From JAPOXR01 sp964291445 (GTDB lineage: Bacteria; Pseudomonadota; Alphaproteobacteria; Rhodobacterales; Rhodobacteraceae): a stretch of DNA of 64,000 nt. Under the pieces are notes generated by a model, which saw only the letters and a program-made list of their open reading frames with translations, did not search any database and was not told the origin of the DNA. Position numbers and translations under genes: made by a program. Location of the stretch: the NCBI GenBank assembly GCA_964291445.2, contig OZ219862.1, positions 1,364,001-1,428,000 on the forward strand, written 5' to 3'. Below are positions 59,419 to 64,000 of the stretch, in pieces (position 1 is the first letter of the stretch; the number at the start of each line of letters is the position of its first letter).

Positions 59419-60852
59419 TCACCTCTCCGGGTTCAGGACCTCAAGCTGTCCATCATGGAATTCGATGTCGAGCCTGCCCCGGGCCGCGGCCTGGGCGCGC
59501 GACACCAGCACCTCGTCCCCATCCCTGACGACGGCGAAGCCACGACCGAGAACCTGGTGATATCCCAGCGACTCCAGCAACCGGGAATGGCTCCTCAGCC
59601 TTGCCGATTCCCGGCCGACTGTCTGGCCGATCCGGCGCTGAAGCCTGCCGGCCCGGGAAGCCAGTTGCTCCCTGCCCTGGCCAATTGCCGAACGGACCAA
59701 CCCCGGGCGCAATCGGGCCGTCAGACCCGACAGGCTGCTCTGGGCCCTCTGAACACCGCCTGGCGCCCTAACCCGGCCAGCCAGCCGGCCGAATTGCAAT
59801 TGCTGTTCCTGGATTGCCGCCCGTAGCGCCGAGGGCAGGCGGCCCGACAGGCTGTCCAGCCTCTGGGCAGCGAAATCAGTCAACCGCTCCGGCTTCGGCA
59901 ACCCGCGCGACAGGCCCCCCAGGCGTTCCCGGCCACCCGATACCACCCGTCCGGTTCCGGAAGTCAGGCGGGAGCCGAACCCCTGCACATTGGCCAGCAA
60001 CTCGGACCTGACCGGCACCGCCCTTTCGGCTGCCGCCGACGGCGTGGGCGATCGATGATCGGCGGCGAGGTCAATCAGCGGGGTATCCGTTTCGTGGCCG
60101 ACGGCCGAAATCAGCGGAATCCGGCTTTCGAATGCCGCCCGCACCACCTCCTCCTCGCTGAAACCGAGAAGATCCTCCATCGAACCACCGCCCCTGGCCA
60201 CGATCAGCAAATCCGGGCGGGGAACTGCCGAGCCACGCTCAAGTCGATTGAATCCCCTGATTGCCGCCGCAACCTCGCCGGCGCAATTCTGTCCCTGGAC
60301 GGCAACCGGCCACAAAACGACATGTCTCGGAAAGCGCTGGTGAAGCACGTGCAGGATATCCCTGATCACGGCACCGCCCGGCGAGGTGATCACGCCGACA
60401 AGTTCCGGAAGATAGGGAAGCGCCTGCTTGTGTTCCCGGTCGAACAACCCCTCGGCCTGGAGCTTTACTCGCCGCCTTTCGATCATCGCCAGCAATGCGC
60501 CTTCGCCGGCCGGCTCAAGGCTGTCAACGATCAGCTGGTATCTCGAACTGCCCGAATAGGCGGTCAGATTGCCTGTCGCCACATACTCGATGCCCTCCTG
60601 CGGAGGCTGGGGCAGCCGGGCGGCCTTCGATTTCCACATTACTGCTGCCAGCTCGTGGCGTTCCTGCTTGAAGGTCAGGTAGACATGGCCGGACCGCGGC
60701 TGCGATACAGACGAGACTTCGCCGCGAATCCGTATCCGGCCGAAGGCATCATCCAGTGTCGACTTGACCTGCCGGGAAATCTCCTCGATCGAGTAGGTCC
60801 GGATATTGTCGCCGGGGATGCCGAATTCCTGGTCCAAATGACTCCCCTTCAC
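59419..60852 (-). CDS. xseA: Exodeoxyribonuclease VII large subunit
   Basis: A 477-residue protein. The N-terminal OB-fold (residues 18-115) shows YSIEEISRQVKSTLDDAFGR and GEVSSVSQPRSGHVYLTFKQ. The catalytic region has VGVITSPGGAVIRDILHVL, LLIVARGGGSMEDLLGFSEE and LISAVGHETDTPLIDLAADH. The rest is coiled coil. It degrades single-stranded DNA together with XseB, whose gene is not adjacent. The start is placed at the ATG of 60852, but a TTG five codons further in would fit as well. The ferredoxin gene upstream ends 11 bases before it. Confidence 0.95.
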   Translation of the reverse strand: MKGSHLDQEFGIPGDNIRTYSIEEISRQVKSTLDDAFGRIRIRGEVSSVSQPRSGHVYLTFKQERHELAAVMWKSKAARLPQPPQEGIEYVATGNLTAYSGSSRYQLIVDSLEPAGEGALLAMIERRRVKLQAEGLFDREHKQALPYLPELVGVITSPGGAVIRDILHVLHQRFPRHVVLWPVAVQGQNCAGEVAAAIRGFNRLERGSAVPRPDLLIVARGGGSMEDLLGFSEEEVVRAAFESRIPLISAVGHETDTPLIDLAADHRSPTPSAAAERAVPVRSELLANVQGFGSRLTSGTGRVVSGGRERLGGLSRGLPKPERLTDFAAQRLDSLSGRLPSALRAAIQEQQLQFGRLAGRVRAPGGVQRAQSSLSGLTARLRPGLVRSAIGQGREQLASRAGRLQRRIGQTVGRESARLRSHSRLLESLGYHQVLGRGFAVVRDGDEVLVSRAQAAARGRLDIEFHDGQLEVLNPER

Positions 60853-60863
60853 GCCGTGCCGGC

Positions 60864-61187
60864 TCAGATCTGCTTTTCCGGCATTTGGACGACCAGCCCG
60901 TCAAGTTCATCGGACACCCGCAGCTGGCAGGTCAGCCTGGAGCGGACGGCGTCGGGCTCCCATGCGAAATCAAGCATATCCTCTTCCATCGCCTCCATCT
61001 CCGGAAGCCGGTCAACCCAGGACTCATCGACATAGACATGACAGGTCGAACATGCGCATGACCCGCCACAATCAGCTTCGATGCCTGGAATGTTGTTGTC
61101 ACGGGCGCCTTCCATGACCGTGAACCCGTTCGGCACGTCCACTTCGTGGCGTGTTCCGTTGAACTCGATATAGGTAATCTTTGCCAT
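60864..61187 (-). CDS. 2Fe-2S ferredoxin (adrenodoxin type)
   Basis: A 107-residue protein. Cluster ligands fit C-x5-C-x2-C (ADCGGSCACSTCHVYVDE, from residue 40) with the fourth Cys in SRLTCQLRVSDELDG. Acidic residues (MEAMEEDMLDFAW) line the partner-binding helix, typical for adrenodoxin/isc-type ferredoxins that give electrons to monooxygenases or Fe-S assembly. No isc gene is adjacent. It precedes xseA in the same direction with 11 bases between. Confidence 0.95.
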   Translation of the reverse strand: MAKITYIEFNGTRHEVDVPNGFTVMEGARDNNIPGIEADCGGSCACSTCHVYVDESWVDRLPEMEAMEEDMLDFAWEPDAVRSRLTCQLRVSDELDGLVVQMPEKQI

Positions 61188-61753
61188 GACCGAAACGCCG
61201 CAATTTCATGGCCTAATAATACAGGGCACGCATGATCGCCATATGATTCTGGCAGCATCCAGCTGGACGCCTGGTGCAGGATGTTCGCCTCCTGCCTGGT
61301 TGTGGTGCGGCTTCAGTCACGGGGGCATCACCATCCTTCCCGCGAGACGACATTGCCGCACACAAACTGCGATCCCCCACCGATTACGGTCACGTCGGCC
61401 ATGTCCAGAGCCCGAATCCGCAGCACCTCCCGGCCAGGGCCACTGAACTGGGTTGGCGTCTTACGAAAGGAGGCCCGGGACCGGCCTTCTCGACCCTGAG
61501 ATACGCGCCCTGATTGAAGGATCGACGGGTATCGAACTTCCAGCGTTCGGGAGTTCGGAAGGGGCAACAAGCACCACGCATGAATTGCGACATCTCTTCG
61601 CCGGATTCGAGGCGCCGGTCACAACCGGGAGCATGTCCCCGCCAAGGCAGTCTTCTTGCCGGACCGGCAGCGGACCTCCATCAGCAGGTCTCGCCCGGCC
61701 ACCGACAAGCGTGTCAAGATGGCGCCCGCCGCGACCTGGCCCTGCTCGAGAAG
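61188..61753. other. Intergenic stretch, no gene recognised
   Basis: About 570 bases between the ferredoxin gene (its upstream side) and the protease terminator. The open frames show no motifs and no ribosome binding site. The ferredoxin promoter must lie at its left end. No hairpin array or tRNA-like fold was seen. Confidence 0.5.
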
Positions 61754-61777
61754 AACGGGCACCGGCGGGTGCCCGTT
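61754..61777 (-). terminator. Terminator hairpin after the Do-family protease gene
   Basis: A 10-bp stem AACGGGCACC/GGTGCCCGTT with a four-base loop lies 22 bases beyond the stop of the protease gene. On the minus strand it is followed by CTTCTCG, a weak U-tract. It should end the hflC - DUF2065 - protease transcript. Confidence 0.7.
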
Positions 61778-61798
61778 TGACTCGTTTTCCGGAATGGA

Positions 61799-63277
61799 TC
61801 AGCCGCCGAGCGGCAGGCCGACAAATAGCTGGCTGCCGCCACGTTCGATCAGCACCAGGACATTGGTCCGGCCGGCATTCCTGACCTTCCTGATGCCTTC
61901 CCTGACATCGTCGATCGACGATACCGGGGCATGATCGACCCCCACGATGACATCGCCCGGACGAATATTCATCTCGTATGCCGGAGAGGTCTCCAGGATT
62001 TCGAGCACTGCCAGTCCGGATGCGTCGTCATCCAGGCCGAACTGCTCCCTTGTTTCCGGCGTGAGTTCGCCTAGCTTGAGTCCGAGCAGATCGGCAGAGT
62101 CCGGCTCAGACTCCCTCGTCAGCGAGGCGTTGACAACCATCCCTTCGGCTTCCTCGCGGCTGCCAACCTTGATTTCGATGGTCATTTCCTCCTGGCCGCG
62201 AAGGACGACAATTGGCACCTGGCTGCCGGCCTTGGTGTCGCCGACAACCCTGACAACCGAGCGGACATCGGGAATGTCCGTGCCATTGAACGAGAGAATG
62301 ATGTCGCCCTGCTTCAGGCCGGCATCCTTGGCCGGACCATCCGGAACATCGGCAATGATCGCTCCAGCCGCCTGCGCCATGCCGATTGCCTCGGCGATTT
62401 CGGGGGTGACCTGCTGCAGCAGCACACCGATCCAGCCCCTCCTGGTCGTTCCGAATTCATCCAGCTGGGCCACCACTTTCGACACCACTGCCGACGACAT
62501 CGAAAACCCGATCCCGATGGAGCCGGCCCTGGCGCCTGGCGGGCTGATGATCGCGGTATTGACGCCGATGACCTCGCCATCAAGGTTGAATAGCGGGCCG
62601 CCCGAGTTCCCGATATTCATCGCCGCATCGGTCTGCAGAAAGTCGTCGTAGTTGCCACGCAGCGACCTGTTCCTGGCCGAAATGATCCCGGAGGACACCG
62701 AGAAGCCGTAGCCATGCGGATTGCCGATTATCAGGACCGGGTCGCCGACCCGAACCTCCTCGCTGTCGCCGAACTCGACTGTCGGCAACGGGACATCTGT
62801 TTGGACCTTCAGGAGTGCGATGTCGGTCTTCGGGTCCGCACCGACGATTTCTGCCTCGAGTTCGGTCCCCTCGTAGAGCTGAACGACGATCTTCTGGGTG
62901 CCCTCCACGACATGATTGTTGGTGACCACCAGACCGTCCTCGGAAATGATGAATCCGGAGCCGAGCGCCCTGACCGGCCGCGGCCTTCCCGGTGCCTGGT
63001 TCATGTCGAAGAACTGCTTGAAATACTCGTAGAATGGCGAGTTCTTCGGGAAATTGAATTCCGGCATGTCAGGGGATGCGCTTGCCTCCTTGATCACGTA
63101 GATGCTGACCACCGACGGTCGAAGCTCTTCCACCAGTTCGGCATAGCCATCATGGGCAGTCGCTGGCGATGTCACCATGGAGAAGGCTGCCAGCACCATT
63201 GCACCAAGTGCGAAGGGCAGCCGGGAAAGGAACCCGGTGCCGTGCCGGCCACGTGAAGAACTGTATTCGATTGCCAT
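61799..63277 (-). CDS. Do-family periplasmic serine protease (DegP/DegQ/MucD-like)
   Basis: A 492-residue HtrA protein. Signal peptide within residues 1-40 (GFLSRLPFALGAMVLAAFSM, cut near TAHDG). Trypsin-like domain: His in VVTNNHVVEGTQ, Asp in DPKTDIALLKVQ, Ser in AMNIGNSGGPLFNLDGE. Two PDZ domains follow (about residues 265-360 and 385-490). It degrades or refolds damaged envelope proteins. The ATG at 63277 has CAGGAGGATCAGGAAA ahead; the longer frame would add a non-signal extension. The gene order hflC - DUF2065 - Do protease is common in alphaproteobacteria. Confidence 0.96.
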   Translation of the reverse strand: MAIEYSSSRGRHGTGFLSRLPFALGAMVLAAFSMVTSPATAHDGYAELVEELRPSVVSIYVIKEASASPDMPEFNFPKNSPFYEYFKQFFDMNQAPGRPRPVRALGSGFIISEDGLVVTNNHVVEGTQKIVVQLYEGTELEAEIVGADPKTDIALLKVQTDVPLPTVEFGDSEEVRVGDPVLIIGNPHGYGFSVSSGIISARNRSLRGNYDDFLQTDAAMNIGNSGGPLFNLDGEVIGVNTAIISPPGARAGSIGIGFSMSSAVVSKVVAQLDEFGTTRRGWIGVLLQQVTPEIAEAIGMAQAAGAIIADVPDGPAKDAGLKQGDIILSFNGTDIPDVRSVVRVVGDTKAGSQVPIVVLRGQEEMTIEIKVGSREEAEGMVVNASLTRESEPDSADLLGLKLGELTPETREQFGLDDDASGLAVLEILETSPAYEMNIRPGDVIVGVDHAPVSSIDDVREGIRKVRNAGRTNVLVLIERGGSQLFVGLPLGG

Positions 63278-63579
63278 TTTCCTGATCCTCCTGTTCCTGA
63301 TACTGCAATTCTCGAGAAGCTGCAGACTCAGCAGTTGCCGGGGCAATATAGAACCAATTCAGCGCCGCTTTCCGCTAAATATTTCGTGACGTGCCGTCGG
63401 ACATCGCCAGAACAACAATCGGGTTCCGATCCCGCAACCATGCCTTCATCCATGAAGTGTTGCACACCTCGAGAAGCTGCGGAATTCGGCCAACCCGGGA
63501 GTTACACCACAACACCGACAGGGCGGCGCCATCCGGTGACAATTGCGCGGGGCCCGATAACGCGAGGCCCGATCGGGCC
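63278..63579. other. Intergenic stretch upstream of the protease gene
   Basis: Roughly 300 bases without a recognisable gene. The protease may have its own stress promoter here; I see no clear extracytoplasmic-sigma motif by eye. Confidence 0.5.
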
Positions 63580-63777
63580 TCAGCCAAGGAAACTGCGGGC
63601 CACCCACACCACGAGGACACCGATGGCCATCGCCAGCAATCCGAGATACCGGCGCACATCCACCGGAAGTCGGGTCAGCGTCCGCAGGGCATCTTCCATG
63701 CGCCGCGGCGCAACGACCAGGATCAACCCCTCGATGACGGCCACGAGGCCCAGCGCCAGGACAATCTCGGCAATCAC
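63580..63777 (-). CDS. DUF2065 (YjeT-like) small membrane protein
   Basis: A 65-residue protein with two hydrophobic spans (IAEIVLALGLVAVIEGLILV and YLGLLAMAIGVLVVWVARSF) joined by a basic loop (APRRMEDALRTLTRLP). This is the DUF2065/YjeT pattern, whose function is not known. Start GTG at 63777 overlaps the hflC stop (GTGA), and it always tends to accompany hflKC. Confidence 0.9.
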   Translation of the reverse strand: MIAEIVLALGLVAVIEGLILVVAPRRMEDALRTLTRLPVDVRRYLGLLAMAIGVLVVWVARSFLG

Positions 63778-64000
63778 TCCCTGCCATCACTCTTGAGGTA
63801 GTCGAAAAACTCGCTGTCCGGGGTCATCACGATCGACGTGTTCTCCTGCAGGAGCGCATTTTCATAGGCAGAAAGCGATCTGTAGAACGTGAAGAATTCC
63901 GGATCCTTGCCGAATGCCTCGGCGAAGATGGAGTTCCGGATGGCATCGGCCTCACCACGAGTGATTTCGGCCTGTTTCTGCGCTTCCGAGACGATCTCGA
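63774..64000 (-). CDS. hflC: HflC C-terminal part (protease modulator), cut by the window edge
   Basis: The last 75 codons of HflC: EIVSEAQKQAEITRGEADA, then AIRNSIFAEAFGKDPEFFTF, YRSLSAYENALLQEN and the end FFDYLKSDGRE. This is the coiled-coil and C-terminal segment of the SPFH/band-7 family. The N-terminal membrane anchor lies beyond 64000. With HflK it forms a cage around the FtsH protease. The stop overlaps the start of the DUF2065 gene. Confidence 0.92.
   Translation of the reverse strand, partial: EIVSEAQKQAEITRGEADAIRNSIFAEAFGKDPEFFTFYRSLSAYENALLQENTSIVMTPDSEFFDYLKSDGRE

Overview
The window is high-GC DNA from an alphaproteobacterium that I cannot name further. The evidence is the hflC - DUF2065 - Do-family protease order, the Amt and ProVWX-type genes, two glutamate-synthase-like GlxBCD/MgsABC sets, sarcosine-oxidase-like subunits, a NuoE-NuoF fused formate-dehydrogenase-type beta subunit, and FtsY/XseA relatives. 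Coding density is high and many neighbouring genes overlap by a few bases (GTGA, ATGA, TGATG).

Layout. 1-3 kb: a small coiled-coil membrane protein, then an SMP-30 lactonase and a D-2-hydroxyacid dehydrogenase. 3.3-5 kb: an Amt ammonium transporter with a tiny single-span membrane protein behind it and a strong terminator. 5.7-20.3 kb: one long minus-strand locus reading FAD oxidoreductase - glutamine-synthetase-like ligase - GlxB - GlxC - GlxD - unknown - C-N hydrolase - unknown - betaine-type ABC transporter (X, V, tandem W) - DUF1989/GcvT fusion. A divergent GntR regulator sits at its head. 21-27.4 kb: a class I glutamine amidotransferase, then a four-gene membrane system with MotA/ZorA-like and MotB/ZorB-like (OmpA) subunits plus two partners I cannot assign. 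27.4-30.2 kb: a scrap zone with a 3' tRNA-Ser fragment, a ParDE-type toxin-antitoxin pair, an ISKra4-like transposase remnant, a small HTH protein and a frameshifted hypothetical gene. 30.4-41.7 kb: what looks like a complete N-methylglutamate pathway for methylamine (gmaS, mgsABC, mgdABCD) with a GlxA-type AraC regulator and a two-domain glutaredoxin. 41.8-46.1 kb: a TPP enzyme coupled to TrkH, then MetZ. 46.5-55.3 kb: a GST, then a GntR-headed sugar uptake and oxidation operon (XylF-like ABC transporter, GMC oxidoreductase with its small subunit, enolase-superfamily dehydratase). 55.3-64 kb: an EamA transporter and housekeeping genes (ftsY, fdsB-like, xseA, ferredoxin, degP-like, DUF2065, hflC).

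How it fits together. Two loci in one window use the same unusual chemistry set: a glutamine-synthetase-like ligase plus a three-piece glutamate-synthase-like enzyme plus a flavin amine oxidase plus a GcvT/folate domain. The second locus matches the N-methylglutamate pathway. The first has its own betaine-type importer, a C-N hydrolase and a DUF1989-GcvT fusion, and may be a parallel, undescribed route for another amine; this is inference. The ammonium transporter and the hydroxyacid dehydrogenase nearby suit a cell living on methylated nitrogen compounds.

Caution. At least six single-base-scale frameshifts fall in otherwise well-preserved genes (glxD twice, the ZorA-like gene, the sugar permease, a hypothetical gene and an IS remnant). 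Either the sequence has residual indel errors or several genes are decaying. No rRNA gene, intact tRNA gene or CRISPR array was seen.
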